22,763 bases of DNA from Chara braunii (lineage: Eukaryota; Streptophyta; Charophyceae; Charales; Characeae): the NCBI GenBank assembly GCA_003427395.1, contig BFEA01000585.1, positions 359,475-382,237 of the forward strand. Direction: 5' to 3'. Every line of letters starts with the position of its first letter. The stretch's first letter is position 1. Positions 1-10,009 of the stretch are shown piece after piece. A model generated the notes under the pieces. That model saw only the letters and a list, made by a program, of their open reading frames with translations, made no database searches and was not told where the DNA came from. A program made the position numbers and the translations under genes.

Positions 1-23
1 GAGGAGCGCAATCTGCGCTCCTC
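1..23. repeat. perfect 10-bp inverted repeat at window edge
   Basis: GAGGAGCGCA at 1-10 is followed after three bases by its exact reverse complement at 14-23. A related motif, GGAGCGCAGATCTGCGC, occurs near 19928, and both lie next to a CT/GA microsatellite. This suggests the same repeat family, but the shared stretch is short. Confidence 0.5.
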
Positions 24-46
24 AGCGCAAATTGCCGTACTCTGCT

Positions 47-47
47 G

Positions 48-80
<33 letters not shown>
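47..80. repeat. CT microsatellite
   Basis: A nearly pure CT dinucleotide run with one interruption (CTTTCT). It is the same motif as the longer GA runs elsewhere in the window, on the opposite strand. Confidence 0.9.
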
Positions 81-238
81 TGCACGCATGCGCATTTTCC
101 AAGTGCAAAACAGGAACGATTCTTCCAGCTTTTGTGGGAAGATTCATTCCCCTCTCCCTCTCCCCCCCTCTGGCGTGGGAAAGTTTTTTTTAGCTTTGTT
201 TTCTTTCTTTTTTCTTTTGTCACTTTTCTATTTGACTA

Positions 239-407
239 GAGGGATGTCGTTTTTCTTTTTCTTGTCCTCTTTTGTTTTTCTCTTCTTTCAGCATCAGGTC
301 CGGGAAGCCAACGTCCAGCCCTCCGAGCCCCAGCACGGATCGGCATACCAGTCGGCCGGGGCTCGGACCTGATAGCTGGGCCAAGTACTGGTGCTTAAAG
401 AAAAGAG
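239..407 (+). other. possible exon with upstream polypyrimidine acceptor
   Basis: A long T/C-rich tract ends in TTCTTTCAG at 291, a strong-looking plant 3' splice site. From 292 to 407 the sequence stays open and ends in GAG|GTAATA, a plausible 5' splice site at 408. The encoded stretch (SGKPTSSPPSPSTDRHTS and onward) is rich in Ser, Pro and Arg and matches no family I know. The frame stays open past the donor to 571, so intron retention is equally possible. RNA evidence would decide; the sequence alone makes this a candidate. Confidence 0.25.
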
Positions 408-700
408 GTAATATGAAAAAGATTCAAAAAGCCAGTGCCTCGAGAATTATGCACAAAAAAGTAGAATTGCCTTCACGAAGGCAACTTTGTGATAGTTACT
501 GTAATTCCGAAACAACAGATTCTCTGGTAGCCGATAGCAGACAGACCAGCATCCTTAGCTACTCTTACTAATGTTTCTGAAACTAAGAAAAACAGTCTGC
601 CTGGAAGAGAATCCTCCTTGAGTAGTGCTAGGGGTACCATAATCTAAATGAGTCCTTGCGCACGCTGTCGGAGGGCGTGGTGTCCCGGCCCCTCCGCTGC

Positions 701-790
701 ATACCAGTTCATCCGTTCACTTACCGCTGCGTACCAGTTCATCCGTTCACTTACCGCTGCGTACCAGTTCATCCGTTCACTTACCGCTGT
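701..790. repeat. three tandem copies of a 30-bp unit
   Basis: Units lie at 701-730, 731-760 and 761-790. They are identical except for the first base of copy 1 and the last base of copy 3. The unit is a multiple of three, so one + frame gives a 10-residue peptide repeat (CVPVHPFTYR), but no larger gene supports translation. The near identity indicates recent expansion. Confidence 0.9.
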
Positions 791-1356
791 AAGCCTGGTA
801 TCAGTCCGCAGGGTCGTGTGGAATTGACAGGCCCAGATACTGGGCTTTCCAGTGGTACTGCACAGGTTCAGTACCCTGCCTTACAGTGTGCCGCCTCGTA
901 ACTGAAGCCGACCCTTCAAGTATCGCACTGTGACTGACCTGTTTGGCTGAGCGCCGCCCAGTGAGACCCCAAAAGAGGGGTAACCCGCGGCCGCCTTGGT
1001 AGTATCACCCCCCGGTGGGAGGTCATAGGCCCCCTCCTTACCATCGGATACGGGTATCCATTCGTGGTAGCCCGTAACTGCCCTATGAAGGAAGTGAAGT
1101 GTCGGGCGGTATTCTGTTATGGGACTGCCGCACCAGCAAATATGTCACGTCAGAAACGAAGGGGCTGCGATGGACGACAAAGAATTCTGCTCAAAATACG
1201 ACCGTTGGGGTGTGGTCCTTTATTTTGTTCTTCCTTTAAATTTTATTTTATCTTTTACTCATTTTCCTAAGATCTAATTATTAATGTTCAGAACTTAAAT
1301 GTCGGCCGAATTAAATCCCTCATTCAGAACACGGGGATCGCGGTAGGTAGCGACCG

Positions 1357-1364
1357 TATAAAAG
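1357..1364 (+). promoter_or_regulatory. TATA box candidate
   Basis: TATAAAAG is a full match to the plant TATA consensus. It lies about 200 bp upstream of the ATG at 1563. Between them, GTGAGTG near 1449 and CTCTGCAG ending at 1520 could be the donor and acceptor of a short 5'-UTR intron. The link to the downstream frame is inference. Confidence 0.35.
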
Positions 1365-1562
1365 GATTGGCTTCTCGCCACTTGGGCATGAGTGATCTCG
1401 CTACGCCGAGCACTGGTGATCCAAGGAGGGAGGGCCTAGGTGGCGTGGTGAGTGTGGGGGACTGCCTATGTGAGCATGCTCATGCTCTGAGTGCTCGGCC
1501 CTGGCTGTCTTGGAACTCTGCAGCCTGGCATCTCGTACAATCCAACTGAGAAGGGCTCAACC

Positions 1563-2045
1563 ATGGTGCGTAGCAGTGGGTTGTATGGCTATAGGCCAAG
1601 GTGCATCCAGTTTCTTCGGAGGTGGGAGCAGATGTCAGGAGAAGGGCCTACAGTGACGGCTGTACTGGACAACAACTACGGTAGGCAGGATGTGAAGCTG
1701 AAGGTAAACGTAGAAGGGAGAAAAGAGGAGGAAATGAGGGCGGACCAGGGACTGCAGGCGGCCATTACGGAGGCCGAGGACCGCGTCGAGAGAAGATGCA
1801 GGAGGGACGGGGTCACTGACGAGGTAAAGGTGACCATATCTTACCTGGAGGCGAAGACTTCAAACGATACGGTGGAACGGGGGCAGAGGCATCTGGACCG
1901 CGATACAAAGGCTGAGAGTGAGGCGAGCGACCTGAACGAGGAGACCCAGTCCTGGCACGAACTGGACCAGTGGAGGCGAGACCACCCGGCAGTTGAGCCA
2001 GTGGAGAGCGGTCTGGAGGCCAACTCGCAACGAAGACGTGACTAA
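1563..2045 (+). CDS. hypothetical highly charged protein, 160 aa
   Basis: I do not recognise this protein. The frame starts at an ATG in good context (CCATGG) and stays open for 160 codons. The same frame is open further upstream without an ATG, so the start is chosen on context. The product is very rich in Glu, Asp and Arg, with alternating acidic and basic runs in residues 60-150 that suggest a soluble, perhaps partly coiled-coil or disordered protein. No signal peptide, membrane segment or catalytic motif is visible. It is GC-richer than the DNA downstream of 2426. A TATA box at 1357 makes a coherent gene model. It could equally be a remnant of an unrecognised transposon or a chance frame; a homologue or transcript is needed. 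Confidence 0.35.
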   Translation: MVRSSGLYGYRPRCIQFLRRWEQMSGEGPTVTAVLDNNYGRQDVKLKVNVEGRKEEEMRADQGLQAAITEAEDRVERRCRRDGVTDEVKVTISYLEAKTSNDTVERGQRHLDRDTKAESEASDLNEETQSWHELDQWRRDHPAVEPVESGLEANSQRRRD

Positions 2046-2047
2046 GG

Positions 2048-2425
2048 GTGCTGGGCAGTTGCACGAGAGAAGTGTATGAGAAAAAGGGGGACCGCTCTTC
2101 AAGAGAAGACAGAGAACCCATACCGAGAGAGAGCGCTGTGTGCAAGGGATCACCCACATTTTTGTCTGTCATAGCTGATACAGGTACTGGTTCGCGACAA
2201 TTAATGACGGTCGTCTCAATTTTTCCGAGCAAGCAGGCAAGAGAAGTTCTTTTTGCTTGCACACACCGCTCGGACCATGCGCGATTGTCGTGGCCGCTGC
2301 GTACTCCGAGAATGATACGTGATCGACAAGAAGAAAGGGTCAAAGGGACGAAGTACGCACGCAGGGTTGAACAGGAGCGAGGCGGTGGTATGGAAGCGTG
2401 GGAAACGAGTTGCAACGCCTTATAA
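2048..2425 (+). CDS. hypothetical open frame, 125 aa
   Basis: This frame opens two bases after the stop of the preceding one, in a different phase. It could be a frameshifted continuation of the same decayed gene. The middle (FLSVIADTGTGSRQLMTVVS) is less charged than the ends, which are rich in Arg, Glu and Lys. No domain or motif is recognised. The ATG context is unremarkable and no promoter is visible between the two frames. An overlapping minus-strand frame is also long, which weakens the case for either. Confidence 0.15.
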   Translation: MLGSCTREVYEKKGDRSSREDREPIPRESAVCKGSPTFLSVIADTGTGSRQLMTVVSIFPSKQAREVLFACTHRSDHARLSWPLRTPRMIRDRQEERVKGTKYARRVEQERGGGMEAWETSCNAL

Positions 2426-2462
2426 CCCTCGGGTAAGAAGAGTGAGTTGTGACGAGGTAACG

Positions 2463-2740
2463 AGGTGACATCACCACTTCTTGGGGCTACCGCTTGAGAG
2501 TTGACTGGTTGACGTCATCGCTCTTGAAGGCACTTCGTGAGGAGGGATCAAGTGTCGTAAGAAAAAGCTTCGAGCTGATTGGTCACAACTGGGTGGAGAG
2601 TTACAAATGTTACTAGTGACGTCGATGCCCCAAACCAGGGGGAGAGTCGAACCTTCAAGAAGAAGATGCGCCGAGACTCTCAGGTTGACGTCATCATTCT
2701 TGAAGGCGCCGCTTTGAGAAGGGATCAGTCGTTATGATTA
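2463..2740. repeat. three degenerate direct repeats, two with TGACGTCA
   Basis: Copies start at about 2463, 2508 and 2683. Shared blocks in order are GGTTGACGTCATC, TTCTTGAAGG or a variant, CGCTTTGAG or a variant, and GGGATCA. The palindrome TGACGTCA occurs exactly at 2510-2517 and 2686-2693; the first copy has a diverged form. Spacing is irregular. This reads as an old duplication, not a current tandem array. Confidence 0.55.
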
Positions 2741-5025
2741 GGTGAAGAATTACAGACAATACGAGTCACGAGGATGTGGCGGAAAGAGGGTGAGAAGGTC
2801 GGAGGGACTATGTCACGATGCTTCGGATGCATGCGTGAGACTTGCATAAGCGGTCTGTATTAGTTGCGTCATTGGGCCTTTCCTGAGCTACCTATGAGGT
2901 ATGAAGAGACTCTTATGACTGAGATTGTCTTGCGTGTCGAAAGGGAACTGAGGAGAAAGTATCTTGATGTTACGCGTTGGGAGTAGTACTACCACATCCT
3001 TCTCCCGTGGACGTAGGCTATCATGATTAAGGGGAACATGATCAGATATGTGACAACGACTCTGCTTATTAAAGAAGTGAGGAAGTCATAACTGTGATGT
3101 ACTGGAGACCAGTATGGTTATTCAAAGTTAGACAAAAAAAACCGAATGGTGTGGGTTAGGATTCAGTTGTAAGACCTAGCCAGACAGATAAGAGTTAAAA
3201 TCTCAATTTTAAGTCACTCTACTCTCTCTCTCCCCCTTTTTTCCTTTATTCTTTCATTCCTTTTCCTTATGGATAATGATATGTCTGACAATGCACTGAT
3301 GGTATGGAGCACTAAACAACGTTCCACCCTTTTGATCTAATGAAAAGATTAAGGAATCAACAGGTTGCCCATGCTTGGTGAGCTTGATGGTGAGCGTTAC
3401 CTCTCCAGTGTTCGTCTATCAAACTCTGGTTTGTCGGTCAGAAGTTAGAAGTGATCCATCGACCGCATCCCCCTCAAGAGACATGGACCTCAAAGATGGG
3501 AGATGATCATGGTTAACGACTTTGCCGAGTTTCATTTCTTGTACTTGGTTGTTTAATGGGTGAGAGAAGTCGTGCCGTGAAGGAAGGTTGTCTATCTGCT
3601 CGTGTGCTTGGACGGGGATTAACCTCGTCGAATATAACGACTGCGGGTGGGTTGACTAGAAGGGGCAATTTGACAACTACAATAACAATCTCGTGACGGT
3701 GTACGAGATTAACTTTTTTGCTTGGCAACCTCCGACGGCAAAGCGTAGAAAATAAGGGTCAGCCCTCTGTGCATTTGGTCAAGTTGACAATCAAATCCCA
3801 TTGAGACAAACTTCCTCACCAACCTCTACAGAGTTAAGTTGACTTACACGCCGCTTCGAGCAGCCTCCATGGGGTGAACAGGTCACCCGAAGGGGCTACG
3901 GTAGATTGAGTTTTTGATCACGTTGCCTTCTCAATTTCATATGTGTGATTCAAATGACAATTCTGTTTTAAGTTGTGGACACTAATTCGGCTGAAGAAGG
4001 GCAAGGTTCATAAGCACAATCGGAAAGTTTAATTTGTTTTGCGACTCTTGTGGTGGTTAAACGTGTGGTCACGCAAATTGAAGACCGCACGAGTTCACAA
4101 GTATTCGTGCAAACGTGTGTCTATTGGCGCTCACGTGATCGTATAAGCCTTTGGCAGCACGAATCCGCAGGTCTGGCGACCGTGCGGGCAGATGATCATA
4201 CAAGCTTATAGACTTACGCAACTGCACGTGCCTACAGGTGAGGGGGCTGTATGAGTGCGTGCAGTCATATCAATCAGTAAGCGTCCAAATGATCTTGGAG
4301 GTGTCAGTTCTGTGTGAGCCTACGAGTTACCACAAAACCTACAAGTACAAGATCAGCAAACCGGGTTACAGTCAAACCCCAATTTGAGTGATCGAAAAGC
4401 TTTTCCCGGGAGTTGAGGCTGAGTAATGAGCCGCAGAGGGAGGAGACGACGGCTGAGAAAAATACTTCACTTCGTTGCCAAGTTTTAGTTGGACGGGGAT
4501 TAGTACGCGTCGGCTGAAAAGTGACGAATCCAACAGAGATAATGATACATTACTTACCTGTCAAGTGACTAAAGATGAAGACTATAGTCAGGGAGTAATG
4601 TCTTGCATACTCCAGTTCTCCCCTCTGATACCGAAGAGTTTTTTTTTATGTTGTAGATCAGACCTGCGGTCAGAGCTGTATCATGAAAACATGTCATGGG
4701 CAAAGGCAAGCCCTATGGTTCTCTCTCTAAACTTCAGTGACTGAAGCACCTTGCAATTCTGGAAGTTAAAACGCGAGCATTCCATTGAGTCTCCCTCAGC
4801 CTACTAGGTACACAGCCCTATCGCCCGGAGACAAAATTACATAATTATTCACTACACAATTAAGCTGAGGTGGAATCTGCAGTTGCCCGCGCTAACATCA
4901 AGCTTAATCTAGGCAGATTGCCCGAATTCTCAGAAGATGCTGTCACAACCAGTGTACTAAATAGGCTTGGTTGAGAGGGAGACCAATAGCCACTGACTTA
5001 TTGGGGGCTTATAGAGGAATGTCGT

Positions 5026-5042
5026 AAAAAAAAAAAAAAAAA
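5026..5042. repeat. A17 homopolymer
   Basis: Seventeen consecutive A. I looked for a retroposon body upstream with a flanking target duplication and did not find one. Confidence 0.9.
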
Positions 5043-6222
5043 CAGAAAGGGTCTACCTCTAATAAAACTTTCATCGCGTAATTGTTGTGCATCCTAGCGG
5101 TTCGCCCCGGTTCCTCAGTGCAAACCGACTTTTGAAACAGATCAGTGCAGCAGGTCCTGCGATGAAAGCAGTCCAGCAAGGCCTTCCAAATGAGCTGCAG
5201 TTGCATTCTAAAAGGAAAACGGTCTGGCAATGGCTGACCCCCGTAACTTAGAGAAAACACAGAGGTAAGATTATTGAAGTCGGCTTCGAGCACATTCCAG
5301 GCTCAGTGTAAGCCATACCTAAGACTGACCATATCCTAGGTCATAACACGCAGTCAAGACCGACACATGTACAGTCCTATCACCTTTGATCAGATAGCCG
5401 GTATTAACTACTTCTAATTGGACCTCCCCAAGTCAATGGTCACTTTGCAGTGCCGACCTCGTCCCAGTACCGATGCAATAGTGGGTACAAGGAGATCTTC
5501 AACTGCTTCTCTGAAAATATAAGGGAGCGAGTGACATCCAAGTACTCTGCACCAAAATAGTTAAGTCAAAAGTTAACAGCAGACTAGGTGTGAAGAGAAA
5601 ACCATGGAAAGTAGAGACAAAGTGGAGATGACCACTGCTCTTCATCGGGATTGAAAGGACGGCTGGGAGAAAAACGCAATCAAAGACAGTCTGCATAGCT
5701 TGGAGTCAATGAGAGTGAGTGCACTGGAATTAGTAGAGGGTCGAAAACACATCCCATACACATATTTTTACGAATCAGACGGGCAGTTGCATTATACGCT
5801 TTCCTCTATTGAGACTGTTGGGCGGGCAAGAGAGGCTGTCAGTAGTCAACAGTGAGAACGGAAAGGGGGGATATCTCATAAACGGCTTGCTTAATACCAC
5901 AAAGGCGAACTTACAGAGTAAGAATAACGCAGTGAGATTCAGAGGACGGACGTTAGACAAATCATTCAGTACTATCAAGAGGCAAACCTTAACCAAATGT
6001 ACAAGGATTTGCTAAGATCTGATCAACGAGAACAATCAGTACAACCACTCCTATTTCACACAGTCAGACAGGGAAAAGAAACCACCAGAAAACCATTTAT
6101 GGAACTGTCTTTCTTACGAGTACAGTTTAACCATCTTCAGTCAGCAGGTACCCCTTCTTGATTTGCAGTTTCTCAGTGTTTCGACGTCGAGTGATCAACG
6201 TTTGGTGACTCGATATCTCGGT

Positions 6223-6313
6223 ATTTAATCAGCATCAGCATCGAAACGACATTTAATCAGCATCGAAACAACATTTAATCAACATCCAACCAGCATTCAA
6301 CCAAGCATTTAGT
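6223..6313. repeat. degenerate tandem repeat, about 22-bp unit
   Basis: The unit ATTTAATCAGCATCGAAACA recurs at 6223 (28 bp with an extra AGCATC), 6251 (22 bp), 6273 (22 bp), 6295 (12 bp) and 6307 (partial). Divergence increases to the right, which fits an ageing minisatellite. Confidence 0.7.
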
Positions 6314-6568
6314 CGCCGGGTTACTCGAAACATCCAGTAAGTTTCAACCAGCAGTCGGTCTTTGTTCCAGTCGCTTACTTTGCACATGAGTGCAGTTCAG
6401 TCATCCTCAATCGAAGGGTCAGTGTCGACTAGTCTCAACAGTATTGCACTCAAATATGTCTTTCAGTATCAATACCTCAGTGCAGTCCGTTTCAGATAGG
6501 GAGATCTGTCAATCTTCGTCGTTCTCACCAGCTTCGTAGAGGGAACTATTCGTGACCTGAGATTCAAC

Positions 6569-7962
6569 GTGAAAAAGGGCAAGGAAACTCATGACTTTGA
6601 ATCAGTCTGGATCCATTCATTCTCACTGATGGTTCTTTGGGGTGGCCTGGTAGATCTGGCCAAGAGATATATCTCGCCTGCAGTGATTGATAAAGAGGCG
6701 TTAACCGAGCCATCCGAGTTCCGACATCTCAGAAGAGGGATCTTCTCCCAACTGTATCTTCCTACCCTATGGGAGAAGTTTTGCATTATGATTGAGTTCC
6801 GCATTATGGCCCTCGGATGGAAGTGTTCGGAACTTGTGGCTCTATATCCAGCGACCACAATCTCAAGGAGTATGTGGACACGGCTCAAGGCACAAGAAAC
6901 ATGCAGCCAAGGGAGAGATTGAGTGTATGTGAGTGACGACTCTTGACTAGTGCTGACTATGCTCTCTTCAAGTGTACTCTCTGAGATTATTACGAGTTCT
7001 CATTCTTCCCTCACTTATCTTGTCATTGCTTGAGTCAGTCAGGCTTCTTTTGCATTGACTCTGCCTGATGATTATGTTTTTAATGATCTTGTCAAAGTTC
7101 TCAAAATTAGTAAATTACTAAATTGGCAAAATTGATGCGTGCATGACATACCAAAATTTTATGATTATTATTTGCATGATTCTTTGCTGTTCGAAATCAA
7201 AATAAAAGCTTCCGAAGACCAGGTACCGGCGAAGACCGCAATTGAAAGGTCTCACTCGAAACCGAACGCACACAACAGGAAGGGATTTTCTATATTTAAT
7301 TTATTTTATTTGTTGCAAACATCATTCAAAATCCTGTGTGACAACCTATTGGCTTTCTAGTCGCCTGAAGAGGCGCACCTAAAAAAAGTGCGACTACGCG
7401 ATGTGCACTCGCGATGCGGCACAAGTATGAAAAATGGTCAATGACTCGTTTAGATTATGGTAGCACTAGCACTACGCAAAGATGTCGGTCTTTTCCAGAC
7501 AACTTCTTTTTTCTTAATTTCAAAAACACTAAAAGAGTACGTAATGATGCTGGTCTGTCTGCGGGAGGGTTGAAACGAAGTTCTCCCACCAAGCCAAATT
7601 AGTAGATCGGCTGTGCAAATTTTTTAGGGGCCGTGCTCCACAACGGTCCCAAAAATCATGTGTTTGCCTTGTCATGTGGTCTGAATGCTATCTTCTATGT
7701 ATCTGAGGTATTTCTGTGGACGAATACAGTCATGACGAGGATGCTTATTGCTCTGTCGAACAACTCGTTTTGCTGTCCGTCCTTAGAGAAACAGAAAATG
7801 AAAAAAATGACAACCATTTTTCTTCGGTGTTTTTGGTATAAAAAAAAGGAGAACGGGAACTTTCCTCAAGACAAATGGTGCAAAGCATCTAAAACCAGGA
7901 CGTGGAAAAATTGTTGTCTTTTCCCACCTAAAGTCATGACGAGCTGTACGTTGTGGGCCTAT
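6569..7962. other. stretch without a supported gene
   Basis: Open frames of 60-145 codons occur on both strands, but none has a recognisable domain and the longest overlap open frames on the other strand. The left part contains a potential branched hairpin at 7358-7396. AT-rich DNA around 7080-7330 shows no motif I can name. Confidence 0.4.
7358..7396. repeat. nested inverted repeats (branched hairpin)
   Basis: TAGTCGC at 7358-7364 pairs with GCGACTA at 7390-7396. Inside, CGCCT at 7362-7366 pairs with AGGCG at 7371-7375 around GAAG, and CGCAC at 7374-7378 pairs with GTGCG at 7388-7392. These pairings compete, so alternative folds exist. No known RNA family is recognised. Confidence 0.4.
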
Positions 7963-8083
7963 GGGCCTTGCTTCACTACTCACCAAATGTGCAGAATGAG
8001 AATGAATTTCCTGCTAGAAACGGGAAGGTACACCGCCATATCTTTGGTTCTTTGCGCAAGTGGTTAGCGATAGGGCAAGGCCC
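7963..8083 (+). mobile_element. MITE-like element, copy 1
   Basis: The ends GGGCCTTGC and GCAAGGCCC are perfect 9-bp inverted repeats. The interior carries the family landmarks CACCAAATGTGCARAATGAG and TACACCGCCATAT. The element is 121 bp and has no coding capacity. TAT flanks both ends, which may be a short target duplication or an extension of the inverted repeat. The superfamily cannot be assigned from this. Confidence 0.7.
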
Positions 8084-8120
8084 TATTGCAACCGGATCGG
8101 CGTGCGGTTTCGAAGTGCCT

Positions 8121-8137
8121 CTGCCAGAATCTGGCAG
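8121..8137. repeat. 17-bp perfect palindrome
   Basis: CTGCCAGA and TCTGGCAG flank a single central A. It lies between MITE-like copies 1 and 2. Confidence 0.6.
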
Positions 8138-8150
8138 AATCCGTGGTGAG

Positions 8151-8235
8151 GTCCTCGCTCCATCAATCACCAAACGTGAAAAATGAATCTTCACCATGAA
8201 CACGAACAGATACACCGCCACAACTTTTGTCGATA
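8151..8235 (+). mobile_element. MITE-like element, copy 2 (right end missing)
   Basis: The left end (TCCTCGCTCCATCAATCACC) and the inner landmark GATACACCGCCA match the family, but no right terminal repeat follows. A further possible left-end fragment begins near 8263 (GGGCCTCAGTCCACT). Truncation or heavy divergence explains both. Confidence 0.5.
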
Positions 8236-8297
8236 GGCATCAGAATCTATCAGAATTGCAACGGGCCTCAGTCCACTGCACCTGCGCGTTCATAGGA

Positions 8298-8412
8298 CCT
8301 CGCTCCACCACTCTCCGCATGCACAAAGAAAGGAAATATGGTGATGTATCTTTCCATGTCCTGACAGTAGATTCCTGCTCATTTTGCACATTTGGTGAGT
8401 AGTGGAGCGAGG
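8298..8412 (-). mobile_element. MITE-like element, copy 3, inverted
   Basis: The terminal inverted repeats CCTCGCTCCACCACTC (8298-8313) and GAGTAGTGGAGCGAGG (8397-8412) differ at one of 16 bases. The reverse complement carries the same landmarks as copy 1, so this copy lies in the opposite orientation. It is 115 bp long. The right terminus also forms a hairpin with downstream DNA: GCGAGGC, TGACA loop, GCCTCGC at 8407-8425. Confidence 0.8.
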
Positions 8413-9390
8413 CTGACAGCCTCGCTCACATCAGGACGTTTTACTTTTATAGAGACGTAATTGCAGACATATACACATCCAGCAGGTGCAGCTGTAGTGC
8501 GGTCAGTTTCATGATGATATCTCAAGGCTGTCGCCCTAATACAAAAAAAAGACACAAAAAGGAGAACAACTGGCCTATCGGGCTGAACAAAACGCCCTGA
8601 GTCATAGTGTCCGTTGATGTGGGTGTTTCGTTGGGTCGGATAGTGTCATGGTAATGAAAAGGACTCGTTTAATTTTTTTGCCTTCTGTTGGTCGCAGTGC
8701 CACACGCAGACGGGCTCCAAGTGCCACACGACACACACACAAAAAAAAAGGAACACTTGACAGTGCGCGCATATGGGGGCCAGTCGCGCGTACTCCAACA
8801 CACTGCCCATGCGTGCACACTGCGTCCACTCTGCAAGTCCGAGTGCATCACCCATGAACGCACGGCGCACAGCGCACCGCACCACACACCGCATAGGTGC
8901 GCAGCAAGTATGACATTTTCCAATCCAGGACGTAAGTATTTCTTGATTTTTTCATAACTTCGCACCAGAAACGAATTCCCCTTTACCACGATCTAGAGTG
9001 CGTCCACTAACTCTTTCTTTCCATTTTTTTTACCTTTTCTTTTTCCCCCCTTGTGCTGCTCCCTCTTCTGATGCTATCCTGTCCCAATCCCCGGCACTAA
9101 CTCTTTCTGTTCTATCAGGACTGTTACAAAGGCCCATACCCGTTCTACCAGAGTTTTAAACCACCAGTATGTCCAAGCCTCTTTTTGCCAACGCCAGTTT
9201 CTGCTGATTGCAACGATTGGCTGAGCCAGTGCTGGCTCGAACTCGCACCTGGCACCACCGGACTTTATCTGTTCAGTAGGCCGAGCCCTGAAGGATGCAG
9301 CATGCTAACAAATTGCACACCAAAAAAGAATAGCTGGGAACCGTACTGTTAGTTCGAGTACGACTCTGCTACGTCTGCTGCGAGAAACAT
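8413..9390. other. spacer without a recognised gene
   Basis: Contains an AC/A-rich tract near 8725-8750, a TGCGC/GTGCA-rich stretch at 8760-8910, polypyrimidine DNA near 9012-9055, and an inverted repeat GAGCCAG-TG-CTGGCTC at 9223-9238. Open frames here overlap on both strands and look like low-complexity artefacts. Confidence 0.4.
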
Positions 9391-9488
9391 GGACCTCGCT
9401 CCACTGCTCACCAAATGTGCAAAATGAGAATGAATCTTCCAATGGAAAGATACACCAGCAGGTGCATGTGCTTAGTGGAGCAAGGCCC
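9391..9488 (+). mobile_element. MITE-like element, copy 4
   Basis: GGACCTCGCTCCACT at the left and AGTGGAGCAAGGCCC at the right are inverted repeats with two mismatches in 15. The left half is nearly identical to the reverse complement of copy 3 (CACCAAATGTGCAAAATGAG). The centre is about 20 bp shorter than in the other copies. Confidence 0.75.
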
Positions 9489-9648
9489 ATTCTGTTCTTC
9501 GTATAATATGTCAACTGCATTTTAATCTCTAACAATGATCAGAAGTCAGTGGGTGATTGCAACGTGGGTCATATTCTGAGACAAAAATGCCTTGTGGTTG
9601 CGTCTGTTCAGACCATAAAGACTCTCTAATAGTCTCTATGCATGTCAG

Positions 9649-9690
9649 CTGTGCGTGCACTGTGCACTGTGCACCGTGCGCAGTGCGCGC
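9649..9690. repeat. GTGCAC/TGCGC-rich alternating tract
   Basis: Short repeats of CTGTGCA grade into GTGCGCAGTGCGCGC, so the tract is largely alternating purine and pyrimidine. Similar TGCGC-rich patches lie at 8760-8910 and 10642-10690. Confidence 0.6.
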
Positions 9691-9736
9691 TCTGAGGGAG
9701 GAGCGCCCTGTGCATGGGAAAAAAAAAAACACGTGC

Positions 9737-9738
<2 letters not shown>

Positions 9739-9773
<35 letters not shown>
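9739..9773. repeat. GA microsatellite
   Basis: A pure GA run of about 17 units. The Arg-Glu-repeat reading frames across it are artefacts of the repeat. Confidence 0.95.
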
Positions 9774-9778
<5 letters not shown>

Positions 9779-10009
9779 AGGTCCCCTTCACGTCAATTCA
9801 AGGGCCCCTGCAGGTACCTCGAATGGTTCCTACAATATATGTGGAATCAACGAGGACCACTGCTTCAGTCAGAAGCATGGCCTCGACATATATGGAAGAG
9901 GTGGGAGCAAACCACCAATATATGCTGTGGATTCGAGTTCGGGGCTGTAGCTCGGCAGTTATGGGTCATCAATTCAGCTAGACCCTCTTCATGTCTCCAT
10001 GTGATTCTC

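Larger units (their letters stand above)
2426..6568. other. long stretch without a recognisable gene
   Basis: About 4.1 kb with stops in all frames at roughly the density expected by chance. I read the frame that begins near 4865 through to 6500; it looks protein-like in patches but has a random stop frequency. Features present are degenerate repeats near 2463-2740 and 6223-6313, a 17-base A run at 5026-5042, a short CT-rich tract at 3218-3265, and a 14-base match between 3608 and 4489. This is probably old, decayed repeat DNA. Confidence 0.5.

Noticed and set aside
971-1059. Small hairpins (CCCC-AAAAGA-GGGG and GGATAC-GG-GTATCC) considered as an RNA gene
   Set aside because: No known RNA family, no promoter or terminator, and the stems are short.
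3513-3728. 71-codon minus-strand frame
   Set aside because: Short, no motif, no splice or promoter context.
3608-4502. 14-base match TTGGACGGGGATTA at 3608 and 4489
   Set aside because: The flanks diverge quickly. A match of this length is mildly unexpected but not enough to define a repeat.
4865-6180. Protein-like patches in one + frame, suggestive of a decayed gene
   Set aside because: Stops occur at about the chance rate and no known domain order emerges.
6569-6922. 117-codon + strand frame
   Set aside because: It starts at GTG, its first ATG comes only 20 codons in, a 99-codon minus frame covers the same DNA, and no motif is seen.
9223-9244. GGCTCGAACTC, similar to a pol III B box, with a possible A box upstream
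   Set aside because: The boxes would be only about 15 bases apart and no tRNA cloverleaf can be drawn.
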